This document shows positions 46,074 through 55,848 of a DNA stretch of 64,000 bases, piece after piece. Every line of letters begins with the position of its first letter. The stretch's first letter is position 1. Made by a program: the position numbers and the translations under genes. Where the stretch lies: the NCBI GenBank assembly GCA_963764805.1, contig CAVXUB010000003.1:607136-671135 (forward strand). Direction: 5' to 3'. The notes under the pieces are model-generated. The model did not search any database. It had not been told where the DNA came from and was given only the letters and a program-made list of their open reading frames with translations. The stretch is from CAVXUB01 sp963764805. Lineage in GTDB: Bacteria; Actinomycetota; Acidimicrobiia; Acidimicrobiales; Bog-793.

Positions 46074-47488
46074 TCAGATGCGGCTGGCCGCTTCTGTCAG
46101 CACCGTCCGCAGCACTCCCTCGATCTCGTCGAACTGCTCCGGCCCGCACACGAGCGGCGGGCTGAGCTGGATCACGGGATCCCCGCGATCGTCCGCCCGG
46201 CAGATCAGGCCGTGCTCGAACAAGGCCGGCGACAGGTAGCCGCGGAGCAGCGACTCCGCCTCGTCGTGCGAGAAGGTCTCCTTGGTCGCCTTGTCCTTCA
46301 CCAGCTCGAGGGCGAAGAAGTAGCCGGCGCCGCGGACGTCGCCGACGATCGGGATGTCGCGCAGCGACTCGAGGCGCTGGCGAAACAGCGGCTCGTTCTT
46401 CTGCACGTGCTCGAGCAGCCCTTCCCTCTCGAAGATGTCGAGGTTCGCAAGGGCCACGGCGCACGAGACGGGGTGGCCCGCGAACGTGATGCCGTGCATG
46501 AACGTGGAGGAGCCTTCGCTGAACGGCTCGAACAGCTTCTCGCGGGCGAGCACGGCCCCGAGGGGCGAGTACCCGCTCGTGATCCCCTTGGCGCAGGTGA
46601 TGATGTCGGGCAGGTAGCCGTAGCGCTCCGCCCCGAACATCGTGCCGAGGCGCCCGAAGGCGCAGATCACCTCGTCCGAGACGAGCAGCACGCCGTGCTT
46701 GTCGCAGATCTCGCGCACCCGCTCGAAGTAGCCGGGCGGGGGGGTGAAGCAACCGCCGCTGTTCTGCACCGGCTCCAGGTAGACAGCCGCCACCGACTCG
46801 GGACCTTCGAGCTCGATCGCCTGGTCGATGGCGTCCGCCGCCCAGGCGCCGAAGGCCTCCAAGTCGTCGGCGTAGTGGGCCGCCCGGTAGAAGTTCGTGT
46901 TCGGCACCTTGACCGCCCCCGGCATCAGAGGCTCGAAGGGCGCCCGGATGCTGGGAACCCCCGTGATCGACAGCGCCCCCATGGTCGTGCCGTGATACGA
47001 GATGTAGCGGCTGATGACCTTGTAGCGCGAGGGCTGACCGATCGCCTGGAAGTACTGGCGGGCGAGCTTCCAGGCCGACTCGACGGCCTCGCTCCCGCCG
47101 GTGGTGAAGAACACCCGGTCGATGTCTCCGGGCGCCATGTCTGCAAGCCGCTCGGCGAGGTTGATCGAGGTGGGGTGGGCGTAGGACCAGATCGGGAAGT
47201 AGGCGAGCTGGCTCGCTTGCTTGGAGGCCGCCTCGGCTAGCTCGTGGCGGCCGTGGCCGACCTGCACGACGAACAGCCCGGACAACCCGTCGAGGTAGCG
47301 GCGCCCGCGAGTCCCACACATACGGGCCCTCGCCCCGCTCGATGATCGGGACCTCGTGTTCCTCGCTGTACTGGCTCATCCGGGTGAAGTGCATCCAGAG
47401 GTGCCGCCGCGCCGACGGCCTGCAGGCGTGCTGCCTCCGGGTCGTCGTGCGTGGTCGTCGTCGTGACGTCTTGGCTGGTGGTGGTCAT
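46074..47488 (-). CDS. Class III aminotransferase, omega-amino acid/diamine:pyruvate type (two frameshifts near N-terminus)
   Basis: PLP transaminase. The body is intact from RRYLDGLSGLFVVQVGHGRH to the stop: FTTGGSEAVESAWKLARQYF, RYISYHGTTMGALSITGVPS, VLLVSDEVICAFGRLGTMFG and the Schiff-base Lys in ITCAKGITSGYSPLGAVLAR. The N-terminus starts at ATG 47488, whose ATGA overlaps the stop of the Lrp gene, and needs shifts near 47400 (AAPL/WMHFTRM) and near 47315 (WDSR/GRRYL). Rejoined about 470 residues. Resembles beta-alanine, putrescine or taurine:pyruvate aminotransferases. Translational coupling to Lrp/AsnC strongly suggests shared control. Confidence 0.87.
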
Positions 47489-47931
47489 CGTGTTCCCCAT
47501 GCGTAGGTCTGCTTGATAAGTCGCAGATAGATGAAGGTCTCGGTGTCGCGCACGCCCGGGATCGAGCGGACGGCGCCGTTGAGGAGCTCGAGCAGGTGCT
47601 CGTCGTCTTCGCAGACGAGCTCTGCCAGCAGGTCGAAGCGCCCCCCGCAGACGACGACGTACTCGAGCTCCGGCAGCTTGGCGAGCGACTGCGCGATCTC
47701 TCGGATGTCGCCGTCGGCGTGGATGCCGATCATCGCCTGGCGGGCGAAGCCCACCGTCTTCGGGTCCGTGATGGCGACGATCTGCATGACGCCGGAGTCG
47801 AGGAGACGCTGCACGCGCTGGCGGACGGCCGCCTCGGAAAGGCCTACCGACTTGGCGAGAGCGGCGTAGGAGCGGCGGCCGTCCCGTTGCAGCTCCTCGA
47901 TGATCCTTTTCGAAACGTCGTCGAGCGCCAC
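47485..47931 (-). CDS. Lrp/AsnC family transcriptional regulator
   Basis: A 148-residue protein: N-terminal helix-turn-helix LDDVSKRIIEELQRDGRRSY with ALAKSVGLSEAAVRQRVQRL, then the RAM/AsnC effector domain MIGIHADGDIREIAQSLAKL, ELEYVVVCGGRFDLLAELVC and GVRDTETFIYLRLIKQTY. GTG 47931 is chosen because GAGGGGG lies 7 bases upstream and it gives standard length; the frame extends further back without homology. It overlaps the aminotransferase start (ATGA) and diverges from gabT, so it probably regulates both. Confidence 0.93.
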   Translation of the reverse strand: MALDDVSKRIIEELQRDGRRSYAALAKSVGLSEAAVRQRVQRLLDSGVMQIVAITDPKTVGFARQAMIGIHADGDIREIAQSLAKLPELEYVVVCGGRFDLLAELVCEDDEHLLELLNGAVRSIPGVRDTETFIYLRLIKQTYAWGTR

Positions 47932-48267
47932 ATGGCGCCCCCTCGATGAGTCATTGCGGGGGTCGAGCACAGGGCCAGGATTCCGCGTCAGGCGGCGTGG
48001 CGCCACCCGGCCCTGACGGATGCCGGCCGACGCACCGCCCGGCCGTGCCCTGGAGGCGCCGGCAGGCGTCGCGGGCGAGGCGGGCGAGGCGGTGCGGCTG
48101 GGCGACATCGTCCCAGATCCTCGCACCCGAGCGTACTTATTGTCAATGGAATCCGCACTTTTGCCGCCATCGAGCGACGGAATCATGCTCGCAATGTTGA
48201 GACCCATCGGATATCGTTACGCCGCTCGCGCGCCGTGGCGTGCAGGAAACCCTTGAGGTGAGAGAAG
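47932..48267. promoter_or_regulatory. Lrp-gabT divergent control region
   Basis: 336 bp without a convincing gene. An AT-richer core at about 48130-48220 holds two half-sites, TTGTCAATGGAATC (48140-48153) and CGACGGAATC (48175-48184). They resemble the palindrome arm TTGACCACGGAATC found at 54299-54312. Likely AsnC/Lrp binding and both promoters (inference). Confidence 0.5.
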
Positions 48268-49611
48268 TTGAACAGCGAAGACGTGGTCCAGAAGCGCTCG
48301 ATCGTCACCGAGATCCCGGGTCCCCGCTCCCGCGCCCTCGCAGAGCGACGAGCCGGTGCGGTTCCCGCCGGCGTCGGGGCCACGATGCCGGTGTTCGCCG
48401 CCAGGGCCGCCGGAGGGGTCCTCGTCGACGTCGACGGCAACACTTTCATCGACTTCGGGGGCGGGATCGCCGTGCTCACGGTCGGCTCCTCGTCACCGGC
48501 GGTCGTAGAGGCGGTGACCCGGCAGGTCGCCGACTTCACCCACACCTGCTTCCAGGTGACGCCGTACGAGGCGTACGTGGCGCTGGCCGAGCGGCTCAAC
48601 GAGCTGACGCCGGGCACGCACGCCAAGCGCAGCTTCTTCGTTAACTCGGGTGCCGAGGCGGTCGAGAACGCGGTCAAGATCGCCAGGCGGCACACAGGCC
48701 GCTCGGCCGTGGTCGCATTCGACCACGCCTTCCACGGCCGCACCTTGATGGGGATGTCGCTCACGGCCAAGGCGAGTCCCTACAAGCTCGGCTTCGGGCC
48801 CTTCGCTCCCGAGGTCTACCGCCTGCCGTACAGCTATCCGTACCGGTGCCCGGCGGGGGCGAGCCCGAGCGGATGCGGCGAGGCATGCGCGGACGCCGCC
48901 GTCACGGCGATGACCAAGCAGATCGGCCCGGACCGCATCGCATGCCTCGTGATCGAACCGGTGCAAGGCGAGGGAGGGGTGATCATCCCGGGCGACGGAT
49001 TCCTCGAGAGCCTGGAGGGCTTCTGCAGCGCGCACGGGATCGTCTTCGTGGCCGACGAGGTGCAGGCCGGCTTCGCAAGGACCGGGAGGTGGTTCTCCAG
49101 TGAGCACTCCGGCATCGTTCCCGACCTCGTGACCACTGCCAAGGGCCTCGGTGGAGGGCTGCCGATAGGGGGCGTCACCGGGCGCGCCACGGTCATGGAC
49201 GCCGTGCACCCGGGCGGCTTGGGATCGACCTTCGGGGGCAACCCGGTGTCGTGCGCGGCGGCGCTCGGAGCGATCACGGAGGTCGAGAGGGGGAACCTGC
49301 TCGAGCGGGCACAGCGCCTCGGCAGGATCCTCGCCGAGCGGCTGGGCGCGATGGCCGAGCTGTCGTGTGTCGGCGACGTCCGGGTGATCGGCGCGATGGC
49401 GGCCATCGAGCTCGTAAGTGATCGCACCGCCAAGACGCCTGACCCGGAGGCTGTCGGCGAGGTGCTCGCCGCCTGTCACGCCGAGGGCCTGATCCTCTTG
49501 CGGGCCGGGACCTACGACAACGTGATCCGCATCCTGCCGCCGCTGGTGATCGGCGAGGATCTGCTGGAGGAGGGTTGCGAGATACTCGCTTCCGCACTGC
49601 GACGGGTGTGA
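48268..49611 (+). CDS. gabT: 4-aminobutyrate aminotransferase (GabT-like)
   Basis: A 447-residue class III PLP transaminase. TTG 48268 follows GAGGTGAG. Markers: FIDFGGGIAVLTVGSSSPAV, SFFVNSGAEAVENAVKIARR, AFDHAFHGRTLMGMSLTAK, VIEPVQGEGGVIIPGDGFLE, DEVQAGFARTGRWFSSEHSG and the Schiff-base Lys in VTTAKGLGGGLPIGGVTGRA with STFGGNPVSCAAALG. The sequence matches GABA/5-aminovalerate aminotransferases closely (for example the TxxAKGLGGGLPI block). Converts GABA to succinate semialdehyde. Intact; followed by a transporter. Confidence 0.93.
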   Translation: MNSEDVVQKRSIVTEIPGPRSRALAERRAGAVPAGVGATMPVFAARAAGGVLVDVDGNTFIDFGGGIAVLTVGSSSPAVVEAVTRQVADFTHTCFQVTPYEAYVALAERLNELTPGTHAKRSFFVNSGAEAVENAVKIARRHTGRSAVVAFDHAFHGRTLMGMSLTAKASPYKLGFGPFAPEVYRLPYSYPYRCPAGASPSGCGEACADAAVTAMTKQIGPDRIACLVIEPVQGEGGVIIPGDGFLESLEGFCSAHGIVFVADEVQAGFARTGRWFSSEHSGIVPDLVTTAKGLGGGLPIGGVTGRATVMDAVHPGGLGSTFGGNPVSCAAALGAITEVERGNLLERAQRLGRILAERLGAMAELSCVGDVRVIGAMAAIELVSDRTAKTPDPEAVGEVLAACHAEGLILLRAGTYDNVIRILPPLVIGEDLLEEGCEILASALRRV

Positions 49612-49719
49612 GATAGAGCGCGTGAGATAGAGACGAGCCCCGCTCATTGCTTGTGACACTGGACCCTGCAACCAGCGCTCCGATGGGGGGGCGTCTGTGA
49701 GAGACACGAGGTGCCGCTG

Positions 49720-51450
49720 ATGACCGCCACGGCCGTTCCGCAGTCGACGGAGCCGATCCACGACATACCTGCCGAGAAGGGGCTGAAGGGGGGTGCACTG
49801 GGCCTGATCTCGAGCGTGGTGATCGGGGTTGCGTCCACAGCACCGGCCTACAGCCTGGCGGCGACGCTCTTCTTCATCGTCGCCGCGGTCGGCCTGCAGT
49901 CGCCGATCGTGGCTGTCATCGCCTTCGTCCCGATGCTCCTGATCTCGATCGGCTACAAGGAGATGAACAGGGCCGACCCCGACTGCGGCACGACCTTCAC
50001 CTGGGCGACGCCGCGCCTTCGGACCGAAGACCGGGTGGTGGGGTGGCTGGGGGATCGTCGCCGCCGACGTGCTCGTGATGGCGAGCCTGGCGCAGGTGGC
50101 GGGCCAGTACCTGTTCCTGCTCGTTTCGGCGAACGAGGCCTCGACCACCGTCCACGGGCATACGAGCGTCAGCATCTGGCAGCACTTCTTCGCGATCGGG
50201 CACAACGCTTCCTCCGGGTGGGTCCTGCTGCTCGGCATCCTGTGGATCGTCGCCATGACCTACATCTGCTACCGCGGCATCGAGATCTCGGCCAGGTTCC
50301 AGAAGGTCCTGCTGTCGATCGAGCTCGTGATGCTGGTGACGATGTCAGTCGTCGCCCTTGTCAAGGTCGGCACCGGTCACGCTCCGGCCGGACACCTGAC
50401 GCCGGCGCTTGCATGGCTAAATCCCTTCCACATCCCCAAGTTCTCGAGCTTCGTGACCGGCTTCGTCTACATGCTGTTCATCTATTGGGGCTGGGACACC
50501 GCCGTGGCGGTGAACGAGGAGACGGCCAACGCCCGCAAGACGCCTGGCCAGGCCGCCGTCATCTCGACGATGCTGCTGCTGGCGACTTATGCCCTCGTGA
50601 TCTTCGCCGCCCAATCATTCGCCGGAGTCGGCTCGACGGGTATCGGCCTGTCCAACTCGTCCAACCAGTTCGACGATCTCTCGGTCCTCGGCTCGGCGGT
50701 CTTCGGGACGTCGGGCTTCGGGACGTTCCTGGGGCGCATGCTCGTGCTGATGGTGCTGAGCTCGGCGGCAGCCTCGACGCAGACGACCATCCTGCCGACG
50801 GCGCGCACCACCCTCTCGATGGCCGTCTACCGGTCGATCCCGAAGGCGTTCGCCAGGGTGCACCGGCGCTATCTCACGCCGACCGTCTCGACCTTGGCCA
50901 TGGGCGCCATCTCGATCGTGCTCTACGCCTGGTGGAACTACCAGTCCCCGAACGTCTACGTGATCCTCGACGCGTTCACGGGGCTCGGCGCCTGGATCGC
51001 CTTCTACTACGGCCTCACGGGCTTCGCCTGTGTCTGGTACTACCGCAAGACTTTGCGCCACAACGCCCGCAACCTTTGGATGCGTGGCATCCTCCCGCTC
51101 GCCGGAGCGCTGATCCTGTTCGCCATCATGATCTACAGCATCATCAACGACTGGCACCTCCCGACCGGGTACACCCAGTGGCGGATGCCGTTCTGGCCAC
51201 ATTGGGACATGGCCGGCCCGTTCGTGATCGCCGTCGGTTCGGGTCTCGTCGGCCTCGTGGCGTTCGTGCTCTGCTGGATCTTCCTGCCCGACTTCTTCAA
51301 GGGGAGGACGCTCAACAAGAACACCCCGACGCTTCTCAACGAGGACGGGATGATCGTCGGGCCGGTCGACCTGGCGACTGCCGCGCCACCTTCCCGGCCA
51401 CTCACGTGCCGACGGCTCCTTCGACGATGCAGGACGGGCCGCCCGCCTAG
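49720..51450 (+). CDS. APC-superfamily amino acid/amine permease (two frameshifts)
   Basis: About 576 residues and 12 membrane helices. The N-terminal frame runs KGLKGGALGLISSVVIGVAS, TAPAYSLAATLFFIVAAVGL and EMNRADPDCGTTFTWAT, then one extra base near 50013 shifts it; the body continues VLVMASLAQVAGQYLFLLVS, FVYMLFIYWGWDTAVAVNEE and FTGLGAWIAFYYGLTGFACV. A second shift near 51385 restores the likely end (TAPSTMQDGPPA). ATG 49720 has GAGG 8 bases upstream. Most similar in feel to YjeH/EutP-like amine or amino-acid importers. It follows gabT, so GABA or putrescine uptake is plausible. Confidence 0.85.
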   Translation: MTATAVPQSTEPIHDIPAEKGLKGGALGLISSVVIGVASTAPAYSLAATLFFIVAAVGLQSPIVAVIAFVPMLLISIGYKEMNRADPDCGTTFTWATPRLRTEDRVVGWLGDRRRRRARDGEPGAGGGPVPVPARFGERGLDHRPRAYERQHLAALLRDRAQRFLRVGPAARHPVDRRHDLHLLPRHRDLGQVPEGPAVDRARDAGDDVSRRPCQGRHRSRSGRTPDAGACMAKSLPHPQVLELRDRLRLHAVHLLGLGHRRGGERGDGQRPQDAWPGRRHLDDAAAGDLCPRDLRRPIIRRSRLDGYRPVQLVQPVRRSLGPRLGGLRDVGLRDVPGAHARADGAELGGSLDADDHPADGAHHPLDGRLPVDPEGVRQGAPALSHADRLDLGHGRHLDRALRLVELPVPERLRDPRRVHGARRLDRLLLRPHGLRLCLVLPQDFAPQRPQPLDAWHPPARRSADPVRHHDLQHHQRLAPPDRVHPVADAVLATLGHGRPVRDRRRFGSRRPRGVRALLDLPARLLQGEDAQQEHPDASQRGRDDRRAGRPGDCRATFPATHVPTAPSTMQDGPPA

Positions 51451-51470
51451 GGGCGTGCTCTGCAAGGGAG

Positions 51471-51521
51471 GACGTTTCGCGGGTTTTGTACCCATTTCGG
51501 TAACAGAACCCGCGAAACGTC
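51471..51521. terminator. Long hairpin downstream of the permease gene
   Basis: Perfect 15-bp arms GACGTTTCGCGGGTT and AACCCGCGAAACGTC flank a 21-base loop that contains a small inner TACC/GGTA stem. Lies 21 bases after the permease stop. No T-run; could terminate both ways. Confidence 0.65.
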
Positions 51522-51702
51522 TCCGGCTTCCGCACCGGCATCCGCACCCGGCCCGATCATTCGGCCGCCACTCCGGCACCTATAGCATTGAGCGCGTTCT
51601 GCGCCGCGACATCCTCGGGTGATGGATGCGCCGGTATCCTGGCCGGTGCCGGGGCCGGCGGCGACCGCAGTGGCCAAGACCATCCAGGGAGACACCTAAG
51701 AC

Positions 51703-52857
51703 ATGGCAACGAAGAAGCGGCCTGCTCCTCGCAAGATCTCCGAGGCGCCTGGCGGGGGGGCGGCGGCAGGGTCGGCGGCCGCAGGGTCGGGACGCGCATC
51801 CAACGGGTCGGTCTCGCAGAAGGGTGGCCGCAACGGCGCCCGTCCGTCGGCTCCGATCCGCCCGGCAGCGGGCGCAAAGGGTGCCGCACCAGGCGCTGCA
51901 AGACCGCGTCCGGGTGCCCCTGCGGGTCCGCGGGGAAAGGCAACTGGCAGCATGCCGGTGCAGGTGCCACGCCGGGGCCCCTCCTCTCTCGTGGTCGGAG
52001 GTACGGCGGCCGGAGTGGTGATCGTCGTTCTGGTGGTCATCATCGTCATCGCCTTGACGGGCGGCGGTCCTCCCCCGAAGAAGCAGAACCCGGTCGCCCT
52101 GTCGGCACAGGCGATCCACCAGACGACGAACGTCCCGCCGGCGATCCTCGACCAGGTCGGTACGGGCGGGAACCCCATCTCGTCAAGTGGTGCGTCCAAC
52201 GTGGTCAATGCCGTCAAGGGCAAGATCGCATCGAGCGGCGGGGTCCCGACCGTCGGCGGGAAGCCTCAGTTCTTCTATTACGGCGCCGAGTGGTGTCCCT
52301 ATTGCGCGACGGAGCGGTGGTCGATGGTGATCGCGCTCAGTCGTTTCGGGACGTTCTCGGGCCTGACCGGCGTCAAGTCGTACTCGAGCGACGTGTACCC
52401 CAACACCAACACCTTCACCTTCTACGGCTCGCACTACACGAGTCCCTACATCGTCTTCGACCCCGTCGAGGGTGAGGACACCGCCAAGAACCCCCTCCAG
52501 GGCACGACCGCCTGGCAGACCAAGCTCCTGAACAGGTGGGACGTCGGACCCGGCGCGCCGGCGGGGGCGTGGTCGTTCCCCTTCATCGACATCGCGGGCA
52601 AGTACATCGGCGGCATCGCCCAGTGGGACAACCCGCAGCTGTTGCAGAACCTCACTTGGTCACAGATCGCCCAGACCCTGTCCGAGCCGAGCAACCCGGC
52701 CGGCCGGGAGCTGGATGCGGCGGCGAACTACCTCACCGCTGCCATCTGCAACGTGACCGGCCAGCAGCCCTCCAGCGTCTGCACCTCGGCGGGAGTCACA
52801 GCTGCCGCCAAGCAGCTGGCCAATGCGCCTGCGGCGGTACCGCTCGCCGGCTCCTGA
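51703..52857 (+). CDS. Membrane-anchored DUF929 thioredoxin-like protein
   Basis: A 384-residue protein. Residues 1-100 are a basic Ala/Gly/Pro-rich disordered tail, followed by one membrane span (SLVVGGTAAGVVIVVLVVII, about 94-115). The outer domain carries PQFFYYGAEWCPYCATERWS, a CPYC thioredoxin-like redox motif, then SMVIALSRFGTFSGLTGVKS and FIDIAGKYIGGIAQWDNPQL. This matches DUF929, an archaeal/actinobacterial family with a thioredoxin-like fold. Likely extracytoplasmic disulfide chemistry (inference). ATG 51703. Convergent with the FAD oxidase. Confidence 0.87.
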   Translation: MATKKRPAPRKISEAPGGGAAAGSAAAGSGRASNGSVSQKGGRNGARPSAPIRPAAGAKGAAPGAARPRPGAPAGPRGKATGSMPVQVPRRGPSSLVVGGTAAGVVIVVLVVIIVIALTGGGPPPKKQNPVALSAQAIHQTTNVPPAILDQVGTGGNPISSSGASNVVNAVKGKIASSGGVPTVGGKPQFFYYGAEWCPYCATERWSMVIALSRFGTFSGLTGVKSYSSDVYPNTNTFTFYGSHYTSPYIVFDPVEGEDTAKNPLQGTTAWQTKLLNRWDVGPGAPAGAWSFPFIDIAGKYIGGIAQWDNPQLLQNLTWSQIAQTLSEPSNPAGRELDAAANYLTAAICNVTGQQPSSVCTSAGVTAAAKQLANAPAAVPLAGS

Positions 52858-54236
52858 TCAGTCGCCCAGGAAGCGGCCCAGCGCCCGGCCGAGGCGTGAC
52901 GGCCTGCCGGATCGGGCCTCGGCCCGGTCGGCGGCGGCTGTGATCGCCAGCCCGGCGTTGATCCCGAGCCAGCGGAGCGGTTCTGGCTCCCATGGCGGCG
53001 AGCGGTGTCCCACCCACGGCAACCTGGTGAGGTCGGAGTCCCGGCCGAGGATCAGGTCCGTGAGCGTGCGCCCGGCGAGGTTCGTGGTGGCGACCCCGTC
53101 ACCCACGTAGCCGCCGGCCCAGGCGAGCCCGGTCGCCCTGTCGAGGCCGACCGACGACACCCAGTCGCGCGGCACACCGAGCGGGCCGCCCCAGCGGTGC
53201 GTGATGGCAGCGTTGCCGAGCACTGGGAAGAGATCGACGAGGGCGGCCCTGATTGCCTCGTGGACCCCGCCGTCACGGTCGAACGCGGGGCTGACCCGGG
53301 AACCGAAGTGGTACGGGGCGCCGCGGCCGCCGAAGGCCAGCCTGCCGTCCGACGTGCGCTGGCCGTAGATCACCATGTGCCGGTCGTCGGCGAAAGTGGG
53401 CCGGCCTCGGAGGCCGATCTGCTCCCAGGTCGCCTCGTCGAGCGGCTCGGTCGCCAGCATCAACGAATAGAGGGGCGCCAGGCTGCGGTGCTCGCCCGGG
53501 AGGCACACGGTGTAGCCCTCCGTGGCGCGCACCACCACCCCGGCCCGCACGGTGCCGTAGGGGGTGATGCAGCGTCCGGGTCGGATGGCCACGACCGGTG
53601 TCCGCTCATAGAGGTCGACGCCGGCCGAGCACAGCGCCTGCGCCAGGCCGCAGCGAGCCGGGCGGGGTGGATCGTGGCGCAGTGCGGCGTGAACGTCCCC
53701 CCGAAGACCGCCGTGGCGCCGACGGCCGCAGTCGCCTCCGACTGCGAGAGGAGCCGGATGTCCTCCTCCCCGAGCCCGAAACGCCTCGCCGCCTCCACCT
53801 CCTCCCTCAACCTCTCGAGCTGGGCCGGCGAACGCGCCAGGACGACCGTGCCGCCTTTGGTGAAGTGGCAGTCGATGCCGTCCTCGGCCGCTGACCGCCC
53901 GACCTCGTCGACCGTGGCTTGCATCGCATGCCTCATGTCGAGCGCCGCGGCCCGACCCGCGAGCCGCTCGAGCTTGGAGTCGGAGGCCGCGAACAGGGCA
54001 GAGCACCAGCCCCCGTTGCGGCCCGAAGCCCCGTAGCCGGCGACCTCCCTCTCCAGCACGGCGATGCGGAGCGCGGGGTCCGCCCTTCGGAGGTAGCGGG
54101 CGGTCCAGAGCCCGGTGAAGCCGGCTCCGACGACCGCCACGTCGACGTCCAGGTCGCCCGGCAACGGCGGGCGAGGCACGACCGGCTCGTCGAGGGAGTC
54201 GAACCAGAACGAGACGTGGCTGAAGGGGCCGGGCAT
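52858..54236 (-). CDS. FAD-dependent amine oxidase, PuuB-like (frameshifted)
   Basis: DAO-fold flavoprotein. The N-terminal part from ATG 54236: SHVSFWFDSLDEPVVPRPPL, FAD loop VDVAVVGAGFTGLWTARYLR and GYGASGRNGGWCSALFAAS. After a frameshift at about 53650 (HPARLA / GLAQALCSAG) the C-terminal part continues VDLYERTPVVAIRPGRCITP and GLAWAGGYVGDGVATTNLAG. Rejoined about 460 residues. The SFWFDSL opening and GASGRNGG are typical of gamma-glutamylputrescine oxidase-like enzymes. Divergent from an aminobutyraldehyde-type dehydrogenase, its natural next step. Confidence 0.85.
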
Positions 54237-54276
54237 CGCCCTATCGTTGCCGAGCGGGGACACTCAGTGCACGCAC

Positions 54277-54312
54277 GATTCCGCGATCAACCGGGCACTT
54301 GACCACGGAATC
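54277..54312. promoter_or_regulatory. Operator-like palindrome between the PuuB-like oxidase and aldehyde dehydrogenase
   Basis: Arms GATTCCGCGATCAA and TTGACCACGGAATC match at 12 of 14 positions around an 8-base centre. The right arm recurs at 11 of 14 positions in the Lrp-gabT gap. Confidence 0.55.
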
Positions 54313-54395
54313 ACTTGTCAGGTGGCATGACGTCTGCCAGGATGGCGGCCGTCGCGGTCGCGCCGAGCGGCCGCCCCGATCCGATGGAGTGGCAG

Positions 54396-55848
54396 ATGAG
54401 CGAGGGCTCGCCGGCAAGACTGAAGCACCTGCAGAACTTCGTGAACGGCGGCTACACCGCCACCAAGGAGGGCAGGACCGCTTCTCTCATCGACCCGTCC
54501 ACGGGCGAAGCGTTCGCCGAGGCGCCGGTCTCGGACGCCGCAGATGTCGATGAAGCCTTCCAGGCGGCCGCCGCCGCCTTTCCGCGCCTGGCGGGACAAG
54601 ACACCTGCCGAGCGCAGCCGCGCCCTCTACCTGATCGCCGACGCGCTGGAGGCCCGCGCCGACGATCTCGTCGCCGCCGAGTCGCAGAACACGGGAAAGC
54701 CGGTCGCACTGACGCTCTCGGAGGAGATACCTCCGATGATCGACCAGATCAGGTTCCTCGCCGGCGCCGCCCGCGTGCTCGAGGGTCGCTCTGCGGGCGA
54801 GTATATGGCGGACCACACCTCGATGATCAGACGGGAGCCGATCGGCGTCTGCGCCGCCGTCACTCCCTGGAACTACCCGATGATGATGGCGGTCTGGAAG
54901 TTCGCACCTGCCCTTGCGGCCGGCAACACCCTCGTCCTCAAGCCTTCGGACACGACGCCGGTGTCGACCCTCTTGATGGCCGAGATCATGAGCGAGCACC
55001 TGCCGGCCGGGGTGTTCAACGTCGTCTGCGGCGACCGCGACACCGGTCGCCGGCTCGTCGAGCACCCGACCCCGCAGATGGTCGCCATCACGGGCAGCGT
55101 GCGGGCGGGCATGGAGGTGGCGGGATCCGCCGCCAAGGATGTGAAGCGGGTCCATCTGGAGCTCGGCGGGAAAGCTCCTGTGATCGTCTTCGACGACGCC
55201 GACATCGAGGCGGCCTCTCAGACGATCGCCGGCGCTGGATACTTCAATGCCGGCCAGGACTGCACGGCCTCGACCCGTGTGGTGGCGGGTCCGCGGGTGC
55301 ACGACGACATCGTGTCGGCCCTCGTCGAGCAGGCGAGGTCGACGACGACGGGCGGTCTCGACGATCCCTCGAGCCGCCTACGGCCCCCTCAACAACGCCG
55401 GCCAGCTGGCGAGGGTGGAGGGCTTCCTGGAGAGGGCGCCCGGTCACGCCGAGGTCCTCGCCGGCGGCAAGCGGGTTGGCGACAGGGGTTACCTGTTCGG
55501 GCCGACGGTGGTCGCCGGACTCCGCCAGGACGACGAGATGATCCAGCAGGAGGTGTTCGGGCCGGTCATCACGGTGCAGCGTTTTGATGATGAGGCACAG
55601 GCGCTCGAGTGGGCCAACGGCGTGCAGTACGGGCTGGCCTCCTCGGTGTGGACCAAGGACCACGGCCGGGCGATGCGGATGGCCAAGGGGCTCGACTTCG
55701 GCTGCGTGTGGATCAACACGCACATCCCCCTCGTCGCCGAGATGCCGCACGGCGGCTTCAAGCACTCCGGCTACGGCAAGGATCTCTCGATGTACGGGCT
55801 CGAGGACTACACCCGCATCAAGCACGTCATGAGCTACATCGGCCGTGA
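54396..55848 (+). CDS. Aldehyde dehydrogenase, gamma-aminobutyraldehyde type (two or three frameshifts)
   Basis: NAD(P)-dependent ALDH. ATG 54396 follows GGAG by 6 bases. Segments: LQNFVNGGYTATKEGRTASL; shift near 54590; then AAVTPWNYPMMMAVWKFAPA, KPSDTTPVSTLLMAEIMSEH, active-site Glu in HLELGGKAPVIVFDDADIEA and Cys in FNAGQDCTASTRVVAG; shift near 55375; then IQQEVFGPVITVQRFDDEAQ and GFKHSGYGKDLSMYGLEDYT. The NAGQDCTA motif is characteristic of aminobutyraldehyde dehydrogenases (YdcW-like). The expected TGA would overlap the next start as GTGA, needing one more base shift just before it. Converts 4-aminobutanal to GABA (by family). Confidence 0.87.
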
